64,000 bases of DNA from an uncultured Clostridia bacterium (GCA_934465535.1 CAKSKV010000002.1:62001-126000), one strand, 5' to 3'; positions 1 to 9,058 are shown, counted from the stretch's first letter. The notes: a model not told the origin generated them from the letters alone. Numbers and translations: made by a program.

Positions 1-3000
1 TGCACGCACTCATCCACGGGGAATCCGTCGAGCAAACACACACTCTTGCTATGGCGGAAATGTGCCGCCCGATGGTGTTGAAGGTAAGCGTCGGGTCCTC
101 CGGGCGCACGGTATCAATGCGGCCGTAGGGCAGCAGTCCGGTTTTTATAAGCGCCTGAAAGCCGTTGCATATGCCCATTGCCAGCCCGTCCCGGTGCTCA
201 AGCAGCTCACCTACCTGCTCGCGCACGCGGGCGTTTCTGAGCACCGTTGCAATAAACTTGCCGCTGCCGTCCGGCTCATCACCGCCGGAAAAGCCGCCCG
301 GAAGCATAAGGATATTTGCATTTTTAAGCCGCCGCGCCAGCTCCTCCATGGATTCGTTTATCTGCCCCGCCGTACGGGAACGAAGCACGAATATATCGCA
401 TTGCGCCCCCGCCGCCTCGAAGGCGCGGGCAGTATCTACCTCGCAGTTTGTGCCGGGGAACACCGGAATAAGCACGCGCGGATGCACGATTTTCGGCGCT
501 CGGCATTCCCTTACCGCTCCCGATGCCGCTTTTTTCGGCACTTCCGCGGGCTTTATATCGCTCACTCCCGGAGTATCGCCGCAGTAAACCGGGAATACGC
601 CATCCAGCGTGCCTAAATATGCCTTTTCCGCCTCGTCAAAGCTCAAATGCTCGCCGCGCAGAATAAGCTCTCCCGGCGCGGTATCATCGCTGAAGGTTCG
701 CCCTATAAGGGTGCAGCCCAGCTCTGCAAGCTCCGGCGCCTGCGCCTGCACTATAAAGGAGCACAGCGCGGCATCAAACAGCGTGCCGTTTTCTCCGGTA
801 AGCTCAGTGCTTACACGGTTGCCCAGTGCCGATATAATGCATGCCGCCGCAGCGCCGCCTTTATCCACGGGAACGGCAGCGTATATTCTTTTTTCCCTCA
901 TCAGCCTGTGCAGGCATGCGCAGGAGGCCTTTATCGCCTTTGCATCGGGCAGCAGCGCGTAGGAAAGCGGTATGCGCACAAGCCCCAGCAGCGCGTTTTC
1001 CTTTTTGAATTCCTGCCCTAACGCAACGCTTGCCCTTCCCGGCACCATGGCAAAATTCACAAGGGTGGGAGGCACATCAAGATTGTTGAACGAGCCGCTC
1101 ATGGAATCCTTGCCCCCTATTGCCGGAGTATTGAAGTCCATCTGCGCCCGCACCGAGCCAAGCAGCGCCGCTGTCGGCTTTCCCCAGCGCAGCGGAACAT
1201 CGCGCAGACGCTCAAAGTATTCCTGCTGCGTAAGCCGCGCCTTGGATATATCCCCGCCGGCGCAGGCCAGCTTAACAAGGGAATGGGCAACGGCAAAGTA
1301 CGCTCCGTGGAAGGGAGATATGCGGGCAATGCGCGCATCATACCCCCAGCTCATAAAGGTGGCGGTGTCTGTCTGTCCGTGCTCAAGGGGCAGCTTTGCC
1401 GCCATGGCGCAGGCGGGCGTCAGCTGGTATACGCCGCCCAGCGGCATAAGCACCGTCCCCCGCCCTATGGAGGCGTCAAAGCGCTCGATAAGCCCCTTCT
1501 GCGAGCATACATTAAGGTCGGAAAGCGCAGCCAGCGCCGCCGGAACCGCGCCCCCGGCAAGTGCCGCGCAGACAGCAGGCAGCGGGCCCGCCGCACGCTT
1601 AAGCTCCGCCTCATCCGGCGCGGGTATTTCCGCTTTTGCGTGCTGAGTTACGCCGTTTGTATCAAGAAAAGCCCGCTCTAACTCCACCACAGTCTGCCCG
1701 CGCCATGTCATGCGCAGCAATCCGGTATCGGTAACAACGGCAACCGCCGTGGCATCAAGGTTTTCCTGAGACGCCATTTCTATAAACTTTTCCGCATCCC
1801 CGGCATCCAGCACCACCGCCATGCGTTCCTGCGACTCACTTATCGCAAGCTCCGTTCCGTCCAGACCGTCATATTTTTTCGGTACAAGGTCAAGGTTTAT
1901 ATCCAAAGAATCGCTCAGCTCGCCTATCGCCACGCAAACGCCGCCCGCTCCGAAATCATTGCAGCGCTTTATAAGGCGGGTAACCTCCGGCTTGCGGAAA
2001 AGCCGCTGAAGCTTGCGCTCGGTGGGCGGATTGCCCTTCTGCACCTCGGCGCCGCAGGAAGCAAGGCTTTCGCCGGTATGTGCCTTGGAGGAGCCCGTCG
2101 CGCCGCCGCAGCCGTCCCGCCCCGTAGCGCCGCCCAGCAGCACTATAACATCGCCGGGAGCAGGCCGCTCTCTGCGTATGTTGGCATAGGGAGCCGCGCC
2201 TATTACCGCGCCTATCTCCAAACGCTTTGCCACATATCCCTCATCGTATATCTCGCTTACCTGTCCCGTGGCAAGCCCTATCTGGTTGCCGTAGGAGGAA
2301 TATCCCGCAGCGGCGGTAAGAGTAAGCTTTCGCTGAGGCAGCTTGCCCTCAAGGGTTTGGCTCACCGGAGTTCGCGGGTCGCCCGCACCCGTTACGCGCA
2401 TTGCCTGATAAACATAGCTGCGCCCCGAAAGCGGGTCGCGTATCGCGCCGCCCAAACATGTGGCGGCGCCGCCGAAGGGCTCGATCTCGGTGGGGTGATT
2501 GTGGGTTTCGTTTTTGAACATGATCACCCAGTCCTCGCTGTGCCCGTCTATATCCGCCTTTATCAGCACGGAGCAGGCGTTTATCTCCTCCGAGGCATCC
2601 AGATCCTCAAGTCCGCCCCGGCGCTTTATCTCCTTGGCCGCTATCGTCGCCATATCCATAAGGGTTATGTTCTTATATCTGCGGTTCTTGTAAAGCTCGC
2701 CCCGCATGTCAATATACATCTGCCATGCCTCTTTTATGGGCCCGGCGCTTTCTCCCTGCTCTATTTTCACCTCGTCAAGACGGGTGAGAAATGTGGTGTG
2801 GCGGCAGTGATCCGACCAATATGTGTCTATCACCTTCAGCTCCGATATATACGGGTCGCGCCCCTTTTTTATAAAATAGTCCCTCACGAATTCAAGGTCC
2901 GCCGCCGTCATGGCAAAGCCCATGCTCTTGTGATAGGCCCGTATCTCCTCCCCGTCCATTTTGATAAAGCCCTTAACCTCGGCTACCGGCGCTGGCGCGG

Positions 3001-3475
3001 GCATATCCTGCGCAAGGCTTTCCGTGGGAGCAAGAGAGGCCTCCCGTGCCTCCACGGGGTTTATCGTGTATTTTTTTATTGCCTGCGTATCCTCCGGCAG
3101 CAGCTCGCCCGAAAGCACATACACCTTTGCGCAGCGCACGCGGGGTGCCGGCTTGCCCGTCAGCAGCGAGCAGCACTGCGCGGCGGAATCGGCACGCTGG
3201 TCAAATTGTCCCGGAAGATATTCCGTTGCATATACATATTCGTTTGCGCCGGTCTGCATGCACCGGCTGACGGTGTCGGCGTTAGGCTCCGAAAATATTG
3301 TGGATATCGCCTTTTCCAGCTCCTGTGCCTCCAGCCCCTCCACATCGTAGCGGTTTATTATGCAAAGGTCGGTAAGCCGGGTTATAAGCAGGTTCTCCCG
3401 TATATCCTTAAGCAGCGCCTTGGCCTCCACATCAAAGCCCGGACGCTTTTTAACAAAAATTCTCTCAACGCTCAT
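1..3475 (-). CDS. purL: Phosphoribosylformylglycinamidine synthase, large one-piece form (3' end cut by window)
   Basis: Catalyses ATP- and glutamine-dependent conversion of FGAR to FGAM in purine synthesis, in the cytoplasm. About 1,158 residues are visible, reading from ATG at 3475 behind GGAGAA. In order: an N-terminal PurS-like part, the first synthase half (STYWSDHCRHT-type segment read here as TYWSDHCRHTTF, then MFKNETHNHPTEIEPFGGAA), a second half (GIGGKDS-like AIGGKDSMSG), and from about residue 1005 a class I glutamine amidotransferase domain (PGTNCEVDTARAFE) whose nucleophile is in GICNGFQ near residue 1100. The final ~90 residues lie outside the window. This is the fused architecture rather than the PurS/PurQ/PurL three-gene set of Bacillus. 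It appears monocistronic at its 5' end, transcribed divergently from the ammonium channel. Confidence 0.96.
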   Translation of the reverse strand, partial: MSVERIFVKKRPGFDVEAKALLKDIRENLLITRLTDLCIINRYDVEGLEAQELEKAISTIFSEPNADTVSRCMQTGANEYVYATEYLPGQFDQRADSAAQCCSLLTGKPAPRVRCAKVYVLSGELLPEDTQAIKKYTINPVEAREASLAPTESLAQDMPAPAPVAEVKGFIKMDGEEIRAYHKSMGFAMTAADLEFVRDYFIKKGRDPYISELKVIDTYWSDHCRHTTFLTRLDEVKIEQGESAGPIKEAWQMYIDMRGELYKNRRYKNITLMDMATIAAKEIKRRGGLEDLDASEEINACSVLIKADIDGHSEDWVIMFKNETHNHPTEIEPFGGAATCLGGAIRDPLSGRSYVYQAMRVTGAGDPRTPVSQTLEGKLPQRKLTLTAAAGYSSYGNQIGLATGQVSEIYDEGYVAKRLEIGAVIGAAPYANIRRERPAPGDVIVLLGGATGRDGCGGATGSSKAHTGESLASCGAEVQKGNPPTERKLQRLFRKPEVTRLIKRCNDFGAGGVCVAIGELSDSLDINLDLVPKKYDGLDGTELAISESQERMAVVLDAGDAEKFIEMASQENLDATAVAVVTDTGLLRMTWRGQTVVELERAFLDTNGVTQHAKAEIPAPDEAELKRAAGPLPAVCAALAGGAVPAALAALSDLNVCSQKGLIERFDASIGRGTVLMPLGGVYQLTPACAMAAKLPLEHGQTDTATFMSWGYDARIARISPFHGAYFAVAHSLVKLACAGGDISKARLTQQEYFERLRDVPLRWGKPTAALLGSVRAQMDFNTPAIGGKDSMSGSFNNLDVPPTLVNFAMVPGRASVALGQEFKKENALLGLVRIPLSYALLPDAKAIKASCACLHRLMREKRIYAAVPVDKGGAAAACIISALGNRVSTELTGENGTLFDAALCSFIVQAQAPELAELGCTLIGRTFSDDTAPGELILRGEHLSFDEAEKAYLGTLDGVFPVYCGDTPGVSDIKPAEVPKKAASGAVRECRAPKIVHPRVLIPVFPGTNCEVDTARAFEAAGAQCDIFVLRSRTAGQINESMEELARRLKNANILMLPGGFSGGDEPDGSGKFIATVLRNARVREQVGELLEHRDGLAMGICNGFQALIKTGLLPYGRIDTVRPEDPTLTFNTIGRHISAIARVCVCSTDSPWMSAC

Positions 3476-3575
3476 GCCGTTTTCTCCGTTTCTCCGGTAC
3501 GGACCCTTTCGCATTGCTCGGCCGGATAAGCAATACCCATGCCCGAAAATCCGGGAATATTATCAGTTTTTCTGT

Positions 3576-3604
3576 ATTATAGCATATATGCGCTCATTAA
3601 AAAA
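3576..3604 (-). promoter_or_regulatory. Probable purL promoter; rest of the 3476-3807 gap is unremarkable
   Basis: On the minus strand a perfect TATAAT lies at 3581-3576, about 100 bases before the purL start. The -35 position 17 bases upstream is only a T-run, so it is weak. The leader contains a short CCCG/CGGG hairpin. I looked for a purine riboswitch core and did not find one. Bases 3605-3807 are AT-rich with no convincing gene. Confidence 0.45.
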
Positions 3605-3807
3605 ATATAATCCCGCGATTTTTCAATATATTTATTGATTATTCGTGTTTAATGTTCGTGTTTTGCACTGCGCGTGCGCCTCTGCTCTCCATTTCTCTTG
3701 CAGACCTATCACGCCTTTCGGAATAGGCAATTATGCAGCTTCTTCTTTATCATCCTGCAAAACACACGCAAAAATCAAATAAAATCCACCCGCTCCGCAA
3801 AAAACAG

Positions 3808-3836
3808 TTGACATTATGCAAAAAGCGTTATATCAT
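3808..3836 (+). promoter_or_regulatory. Sigma-A type promoter of the amt gene
   Basis: Perfect -35 TTGACA (3808-3813), 17-base spacer, -10 TATCAT (3831-3836). Transcription would start near 3843, only a few bases before the leader hairpin. An open frame with ATG at 3816 overlaps this promoter and is therefore not the amt start. Confidence 0.8.
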
Positions 3837-3847
3837 ACATGCAACAA

Positions 3848-3886
3848 ACGGCAAGGAAGTCATTTGAGCTTCCCTGCCGTTTTTTT
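3848..3886 (+). terminator. Leader terminator/attenuator ahead of the amt gene
   Basis: ACGGCA...TGCCGT arms (3848-3853 and 3875-3880) enclose a second paired part (GGAAG/CTTCC), directly followed by seven T. It lies between the amt promoter and the amt ribosome binding site. No plus-strand gene upstream needs a terminator here, so it most likely acts as an attenuator of amt. The regulator is unknown; ANTAR-type antitermination of nitrogen genes is known in Clostridia, but the usual double-hairpin motif was not found. Confidence 0.75.
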
Positions 3887-3914
3887 ATTTTCTGTATATT
3901 CAGGAGGAAAAGAA

Positions 3915-5663
3915 ATGGACACAACAGCAATCATAGATACATTCTGGGTGCTGCTTGCCGCAATACTCGTGTTCTTTATGAATCTGGGTTTCGCGGCGGT
4001 TGAGGCGGGCTTTGCCCGCTCCAAAAACACGGTAAACATTCTGTCAAAGAATTTTATCGTCTTTGCGGTATCGTCACTGGGCTTCCTGCTTCTGGGCTGG
4101 GGTCTCATGTTCGGCGGAGATAACCCCTTTATCGGCACAAGCCACCTGTTCATATTGGGCAATGCCGACAATTCCTTCTATGCCGATACGCTCAACCCCA
4201 ATGTGCCGTTTTGGGGCAAAGTATTCTTTCAGCTGGTTTTCTGCGGCACGGCGGCTACCATAGTTTCCGGAGCGGTGGCGGAAAGGATCAAATACATCTC
4301 CTTCATCGTGTTTTCCTTTGTGCTCACCCTTGTTATCTACCCCATAGTCGGGCACTGGATATGGGGCGGCGGCTGGCTGGCACAGCTGGGCTTCATGGAT
4401 TTCGCAGGCGATACCGCCGTGCATTCCGTAGGCGGCTGGGCGGCGCTTTCCGGCGCGCTGCTGCTGGGTCCCCGTATCGGCAAATACGGCAGGGACGGCA
4501 AGCCCCGCGCCATTCCGGGACACAATATGTCCCTTGCTGTGATCGGTCTGTTCGTGCTGTGGCTGGGCTGGTTCGGCTTTAACCCCGGCTCCACCATGAG
4601 CTTCCAGAACCCCTCCGATGTCATGCACATTCTCTTTACCACCAATGCCTCCGCCGTTGCAGCGGTGCTCACCTCCACAATAACCTCGTGGATAGTTATC
4701 GGCAAGCCCGACCTTGGCATGACGATAAACGGCTGTCTGGCGGGCCTTGTGGGCATAACCGGCGGCTGCGCCTATGTCTCCGTTGAGGCCTCGCTCATCA
4801 TCGGCGCCGTTGCCGGAATCATCGTGGTGCTGCTTGTTCGCTTCTTTGACCGCATAGGCATCGACGACCCCGTGGGCGCAACCTCCGTGCATCTTGGCTG
4901 CGGCGTGTTCGGCACACTGTGCATAGGCCTCTTTGCCAAGGAGGGCGTCACCTCTCTCTCCACTCAAAACGGTCTTTTCTACGGCGGCGGCTTCCGCCTG
5001 CTGGGCGTAGAGGCCGTAGGCGTGCTGTCGGTGGGCGTATTTGTGTTTGCCGCCTCCACTCTTGTATGGTTCATCATTAAGAAAACCATGGGCATGCGCG
5101 TAACCCCCGAGGAGGAGCGCGTCGGCCTTGATATCGGCGAGCACGGCAATGTCGCCTATCCCGACTTTGCTCCCGCCGCCGAGCTTACGGACGGCACCGA
5201 CTCCGCCGCTTCCGACAGGCCCGCGGAGGCTCCCGTCACGGCCGGCGCCGCAGCCCCGGAAGATGCAATACCCGTGGAATTCCACGGCCGGAAGGATCGC
5301 ATAACCAAGGCCACCATAATCATGAACCCCTCCCGCTTTACTCCGCTCCAGGAGGCGCTTGAAAACATCGGCATCACCGGTATGACGGTAACAAATGTCT
5401 TCGGCTTCGGCGTGCAGAAGGGACATAAGGCGTACTTCCGCGGCGCTCCCATAGAAACACGGCTGCTGCCCAAGATAAAGCTGGATGTGGTAATTTCCAA
5501 GGTGCCTACCGAGCTGCTTATAAACACGGTGAGGGATACCCTTTATACCGGCAATATAGGCGACGGCAAGATATTCCTCTATGAGGTAAGCGATGTTGTG
5601 CGCGTGCGCACCGGCGAGCGCGGCTACGACGCCCTTCAGGAGGAAAGTAACGAAAAAGAATAG
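3915..5663 (+). CDS. amtB: Ammonium channel Amt with fused C-terminal PII (GlnK-like) domain
   Basis: 582 residues from ATG at 3915, chosen for the AGGAGGAAAAGAA ribosome binding site. Residues 1 to about 410 form the Amt/AmtB channel with roughly eleven membrane segments (conserved FFMNLGFAAVEAGF at the start, GHWIWGGGWL, VHLGCGVFGTLC). An Ala/Pro-rich linker (about 425-460) leads to a complete PII signal-transduction domain (about 462-575) with a T-loop and the B-loop TGNIGDGKIF that binds ATP/ADP. In most bacteria PII is a separate protein plugging the channel from the cytoplasm; here it is tethered. The T-loop reads AYFRGAPI, so the tyrosine that is uridylylated in enteric PII (in the YRGAEY motif) is Ile. 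A separate leader hairpin suggests control of transcription elongation. Confidence 0.95.
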   Translation: MDTTAIIDTFWVLLAAILVFFMNLGFAAVEAGFARSKNTVNILSKNFIVFAVSSLGFLLLGWGLMFGGDNPFIGTSHLFILGNADNSFYADTLNPNVPFWGKVFFQLVFCGTAATIVSGAVAERIKYISFIVFSFVLTLVIYPIVGHWIWGGGWLAQLGFMDFAGDTAVHSVGGWAALSGALLLGPRIGKYGRDGKPRAIPGHNMSLAVIGLFVLWLGWFGFNPGSTMSFQNPSDVMHILFTTNASAVAAVLTSTITSWIVIGKPDLGMTINGCLAGLVGITGGCAYVSVEASLIIGAVAGIIVVLLVRFFDRIGIDDPVGATSVHLGCGVFGTLCIGLFAKEGVTSLSTQNGLFYGGGFRLLGVEAVGVLSVGVFVFAASTLVWFIIKKTMGMRVTPEEERVGLDIGEHGNVAYPDFAPAAELTDGTDSAASDRPAEAPVTAGAAAPEDAIPVEFHGRKDRITKATIIMNPSRFTPLQEALENIGITGMTVTNVFGFGVQKGHKAYFRGAPIETRLLPKIKLDVVISKVPTELLINTVRDTLYTGNIGDGKIFLYEVSDVVRVRTGERGYDALQEESNEKE

Positions 5664-5721
5664 GCCCGTGCAGGCATGAGCGCCGGGCATACCCTTATTC
5701 CGATAACGACATAAAGCACAG

Positions 5722-5760
5722 GCTCCGTCAGCCGCAGCGCGGCAGGCGGAGCTTTTTGTT
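5722..5760 (+). terminator. Intrinsic terminator after the amt gene
   Basis: GCTCCG (5722-5727) pairs with CGGAGC (5747-5752), with an inner GCCG/CGGC pair and a following T-run. It ends the single-gene amt transcript. Confidence 0.8.
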
Positions 5761-5890
5761 CTCTTTTTTGCATTATGCCGCCGCCTTGCCGTTTGCCGCC
5801 AAAGCCTTTTTCATAAAAACGCGAATATTGCCGTTTTGATAAAGCAAATCCGCCTCAACCCGCTTGCACAAAATACACAAGGCGTGCTAA

Positions 5891-5926
5891 AATACCGTAT
5901 TGAATACCGTATTGAATGCCGTATTG
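5891..5926 (+). repeat. Three tandem 12-bp repeats upstream of the acetyltransferase
   Basis: AATACCGTATTG occurs at 5891-5902 and 5903-5914, and as AATGCCGTATTG at 5915-5926 (one mismatch). A TATAAT follows at 5931-5936, about 115 bases before the acetyltransferase start. The unit is partly palindromic (AATACCGTATT), as in operator half-sites. Function is inferred only from position. The rest of the 5761-6050 gap shows nothing else clear. Confidence 0.6.
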
Positions 5927-6050
5927 TAAATATAATGCGATAAAAACCTGATGCATCGGCTTTTGCCCTTATTAAAAATAAAAGCGGAAAATACCCGCAT
6001 GCAGTCCGCCGCATGATCGCGGCGAAAACACAAAAAAGGAGAGCGATTCC

Positions 6051-6677
6051 GTGACAACCAAAGCTGCACCGAAAGACAGCCTTTACATACGCACCGTTTC
6101 CCCCGAGGATGCGCCTGCGCTGCTGGAAATATACTCTCCCTATGTTGAGCACACCGCCATATCCTTTGAAATAACCGTGCCGTCGGAAGAGGAATTTGCC
6201 GGCAGAATAGCGCATACAATCAAACGCTATCCCTATATCGCCGCCGTAAAAAACGGCAGAATCATCGGCTATGCCTGCACCCATCCCTTTGTGGACAGAG
6301 AAGCATACCGGCATACGGCGGAAACCACCGTGTATGTCCGCAAGAGTGAAACCGGCTCCGGCACGGGAAGGCTGCTGTATGAAAGCCTTGAAAAAATATC
6401 CGTCCTTCAGAATGTGCTGGATCTTTATGCCTGCATCGGCGTTCCTGCGCGCGATGACGAGCACCTCACCCATAACAGCGAGGAATTCCATAAGCATATG
6501 GGCTATGAACGGGCTGGCTTTTTCCCGGCATGCGGATATAAATTCGGCCGCTGGTACGATATGGTGTGGATGCGCAAAACGCTTGGCGCGCATACGGAAA
6601 GCCCCGCGGAATTTGTGCCGTTTTGCTCTCTTTCAAAAAGCGCTCTTGCCGGGTGCGGTATAATCACGGAGGAATAA
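6051..6677 (+). CDS. GNAT acetyltransferase, phosphinothricin-acetyltransferase-like
   Basis: 208 residues from a GTG at 6051 preceded by AAGGAGAG. It matches the COG1247/Pat type of GNAT fold, which transfers acetyl from acetyl-CoA to an amine. Seen: YIRTVSPEDAPALLEIYSPY at the N-terminus, the acetyl-CoA loop region (ETGSGTGRLLYESLE, about 98-112), and a C-terminal HKHMGYERAGFF segment typical of the family. The substrate cannot be read from sequence. About 30 residues follow the expected domain end. It ends two bases before the glycosyltransferase start, so the two are co-transcribed. Confidence 0.85.
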   Translation: MTTKAAPKDSLYIRTVSPEDAPALLEIYSPYVEHTAISFEITVPSEEEFAGRIAHTIKRYPYIAAVKNGRIIGYACTHPFVDREAYRHTAETTVYVRKSETGSGTGRLLYESLEKISVLQNVLDLYACIGVPARDDEHLTHNSEEFHKHMGYERAGFFPACGYKFGRWYDMVWMRKTLGAHTESPAEFVPFCSLSKSALAGCGIITEE

Positions 6678-6679
6678 TT

Positions 6680-7846
6680 ATGGAATTAAAAATGATTCAG
6701 GCGATGGACGCATACTACCCCCATGTGGACGGAGTGGTGAATGTAGTGGACAACTACGCGCGCACCTTTACAAAAATGGGGGACGACTGCACCGTCTATG
6801 TGCCCGACTGCGGAAAATATGACGATGAGCTCCTCCCCTACCGCGTACTGCGCTGCAAGGCCATGGCCACCGGAAAGGAGCTGCACCTTCCTCAGCCCGA
6901 GCTTTCTCCGGGCGTTCGCAGACAGCTGCTGGAGAGCGGCGCCGACATAATCCATTCCCACACCCCCTTTATGATGGGCAGAAGCGCATACAGGCTGGCA
7001 AAAAGGCTGGACATCCCCTTTGTCACCACCTTCCATTCAAAGTATTACGACGATTTTATCGCCTATACCGGCAGCGAGCGCTTTGCCCGCTTCGGTCTTA
7101 AATATATGCTGGAGCTCTACGATAAGGCGGACGCCGTCTGGGCCGTAAACAGCGCCACGGCGCAAACCCTCAGGGATTACGGCTTCAAGGGCAATATAAC
7201 CGTTATGCCAAACGGCATTCACGGCTCCTATCCCCAAGACCCGCAGCAGCTTATCCGGCGCGCAAACAGCGCCTATCCCCTTCCCTGCGAGGGCTTTGAA
7301 ATAATATTTGTCGGTCAGCTCATCTGGCAGAAAAATCACCGTCTTGTTTTGGATACCGCGGCGCGGCTTAAAAAAAGAGGCATTGCTTTTTCCGTCACGG
7401 TGGCGGGCTGCGGTGATAACGGCGAGGAAATAAAGGCCTATGCCCACTCTCTCGGGCTTGACGACTGTGTAAAATATCTGGGCCGGGTCACGGACCGCGA
7501 GCTGCTGAGCGGGCTGTATCTGCGCAGCAAGCTGTTCTTCTTCCCGTCGGTTTACGATAATGCCCCCATAACCCTTCAGGAGGCCTCCCTTAACCGCGTG
7601 CCCGCGCTTTTAATGCAGGGCAGCAACGCCTCTCAGGGCATTACCGACGGCGTAAACGGCTGGCTGTGCGATAACGACCCGGACAAAACGGCGGATAAAA
7701 TAGCGCTAATCATGGCAAATGAGGAAAACCGCGTCCGCGTGGGTCTTGAAGCCTCCCGCACCGTGGTAAACAGGTGGGAGGATATAATGCCCGCCGTAAA
7801 AGAGGAGTATATCCGTCTTATAAAAAACAAAAAGTGCGGCAAATAA
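6680..7846 (+). CDS. Glycosyltransferase family 4 (GT-B fold)
   Basis: 388 residues, starting at ATG 6680 behind CGGAGG; an upstream in-frame extension would overlap the acetyltransferase. It opens like other GT4 enzymes acting on lipid or polysaccharide acceptors (DAYYPHVDGVVNVV, then IIHSHTPFMMG and FVTTFHSKYY). A C-terminal nucleotide-sugar domain follows (VGQLIWQKNHRLVLD) with FPSVYDNAPITLQEASLN, the usual donor-binding region in which the first acidic residue is Asp and the second Glu. No membrane segment is seen, so it is probably a cytoplasmic or peripheral enzyme. Donor and acceptor are unknown. Confidence 0.9.
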   Translation: MELKMIQAMDAYYPHVDGVVNVVDNYARTFTKMGDDCTVYVPDCGKYDDELLPYRVLRCKAMATGKELHLPQPELSPGVRRQLLESGADIIHSHTPFMMGRSAYRLAKRLDIPFVTTFHSKYYDDFIAYTGSERFARFGLKYMLELYDKADAVWAVNSATAQTLRDYGFKGNITVMPNGIHGSYPQDPQQLIRRANSAYPLPCEGFEIIFVGQLIWQKNHRLVLDTAARLKKRGIAFSVTVAGCGDNGEEIKAYAHSLGLDDCVKYLGRVTDRELLSGLYLRSKLFFFPSVYDNAPITLQEASLNRVPALLMQGSNASQGITDGVNGWLCDNDPDKTADKIALIMANEENRVRVGLEASRTVVNRWEDIMPAVKEEYIRLIKNKKCGK

Positions 7847-7891
7847 CGCCCCCGGCATAACCGTAATGCCGATAAGAACAGGAGTCACAGC

Positions 7892-9058
7892 ATGATAGCT
7901 CTGCTTTCGCGCATATTCATAAAAAATGCAAAGGATACCGAAAATCCCGAGGTGCGCCGCAAATACGGCGTACTCTGCGGAGGCGTGGGCATATTCCTCA
8001 ACGCCGTGCTCTGCGCCTGCAAGCTGGCCGCAGGCATTATAACCGGCTCCATCGCCGTCGTGGCCGATGCCTTTAACAACCTTTCCGATGCGGGCAGCTC
8101 CGTTATCACCATTGCGGGCTTCCGCATGGCGGGGCAAAAGCCGGACAGCAAGCACCCCTTCGGTCACGGGCGGGCGGAATACATTGCCGGGCTTGTGGTA
8201 TCATTTATCATAATGACGGTAGGGCTGGAGCTGCTTAAAAGCTCTGTTGAAAAAATCATTACCCCTCAGTCCGTAAGCTTTTCCCTTGCCGCCGTGCTTA
8301 TAATGGCGGCATCGGTAGCAGTAAAAAGCTATATGTTTTTCTATAACAGGCGCATCGGCAAAAAAATAGACTCCGCCGCAATGCGCGCCGCCGCCTCCGA
8401 CTCCCTTTCGGACTGCATAGCCACCTTGGCCGTGCTTCTGTCCATGCTCATAAACCGCTTCTGCGGCTTCAATGCCGACGGCTGGTGCGGTATCGCGGTG
8501 GCGGCGTTCATATTCGTTTCGGGCTGCAAATCGGTAAAGGAAACCGTCTCCCCCCTGCTTGGGCAGCCGCCCGCGCCGGAATTCGTGCGCAAAATAAAGG
8601 ATATCGTCCTGTCCTATCCCGATATCGAGGGCATGCATGACCTTATCGTACACGATTACGGCCCCGGAAGATGCATGATAAGCGTGCACGCCGAGGTTCC
8701 GGCGGATAAAAGCATGCTGGATATGCACGATCTTATAGACCGCATCGAGCACCGGCTTGCCAAGGAAACCGGCGCGGTGGCCGTAATACATATGGACCCG
8801 GTAGTGCGCGATGAAAGCACAACCCGCCTGCGGGATATCGCCGCCCGCGCCGCCAAAGAGGTGGATGAGCGCATAACCATTCACGATTTTCGTGCGGTAA
8901 AGGGCAACACCCATACAAACCTCATCTTTGACGCCGTCGTGCCCTTTGATATGGACCCCGCAAGCGTAAAAAAACAGATAGCCTCCCTTATCCACAGCCG
9001 GGACGAAAGCCTTTATGCGGTGGTGGAAACCGATTGCGTTTATTCTCCGGAGCATTAG
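7892..9058 (+). CDS. Cation diffusion facilitator (CDF) metal exporter
   Basis: 388 residues, ATG at 7892 behind AGGAG. Six membrane segments span about residues 25-215, with the CDF metal site: DAFNNLSDAGSS in segment 2 and DSLSDC in segment 5, plus the HPFGHGRAEY loop after segment 3. A cytoplasmic ferredoxin-like domain follows (about 220-300). Unlike a roughly 300-residue FieF-type protein, about 85 more residues continue to the end and resemble a second copy of the same type of fold (HDFRAVKGNTHTNLIFDAVV). Family role: proton-driven efflux of Zn, Fe or Mn; the ion cannot be decided here. Confidence 0.92.
   Translation: MIALLSRIFIKNAKDTENPEVRRKYGVLCGGVGIFLNAVLCACKLAAGIITGSIAVVADAFNNLSDAGSSVITIAGFRMAGQKPDSKHPFGHGRAEYIAGLVVSFIIMTVGLELLKSSVEKIITPQSVSFSLAAVLIMAASVAVKSYMFFYNRRIGKKIDSAAMRAAASDSLSDCIATLAVLLSMLINRFCGFNADGWCGIAVAAFIFVSGCKSVKETVSPLLGQPPAPEFVRKIKDIVLSYPDIEGMHDLIVHDYGPGRCMISVHAEVPADKSMLDMHDLIDRIEHRLAKETGAVAVIHMDPVVRDESTTRLRDIAARAAKEVDERITIHDFRAVKGNTHTNLIFDAVVPFDMDPASVKKQIASLIHSRDESLYAVVETDCVYSPEH

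Noticed and set aside
2078..3529. Long plus-strand open frame (483 codons) opposite purL
   Set aside because: It is antisense to a gene with clear PurL motifs, lacks a ribosome binding site and has basic low-information translation; a shadow of GC-rich coding DNA.
3476..3600. Purine or PRPP riboswitch upstream of purL
   Set aside because: The leader is only about 100 bases and lacks the conserved junction bases of the purine aptamer; no terminator is present.
4074..5690. 538-codon minus-strand frame opposite the ammonium channel
   Set aside because: Rich in His, Ala and Gly as expected from the complement of membrane-protein codons; no ribosome binding site.
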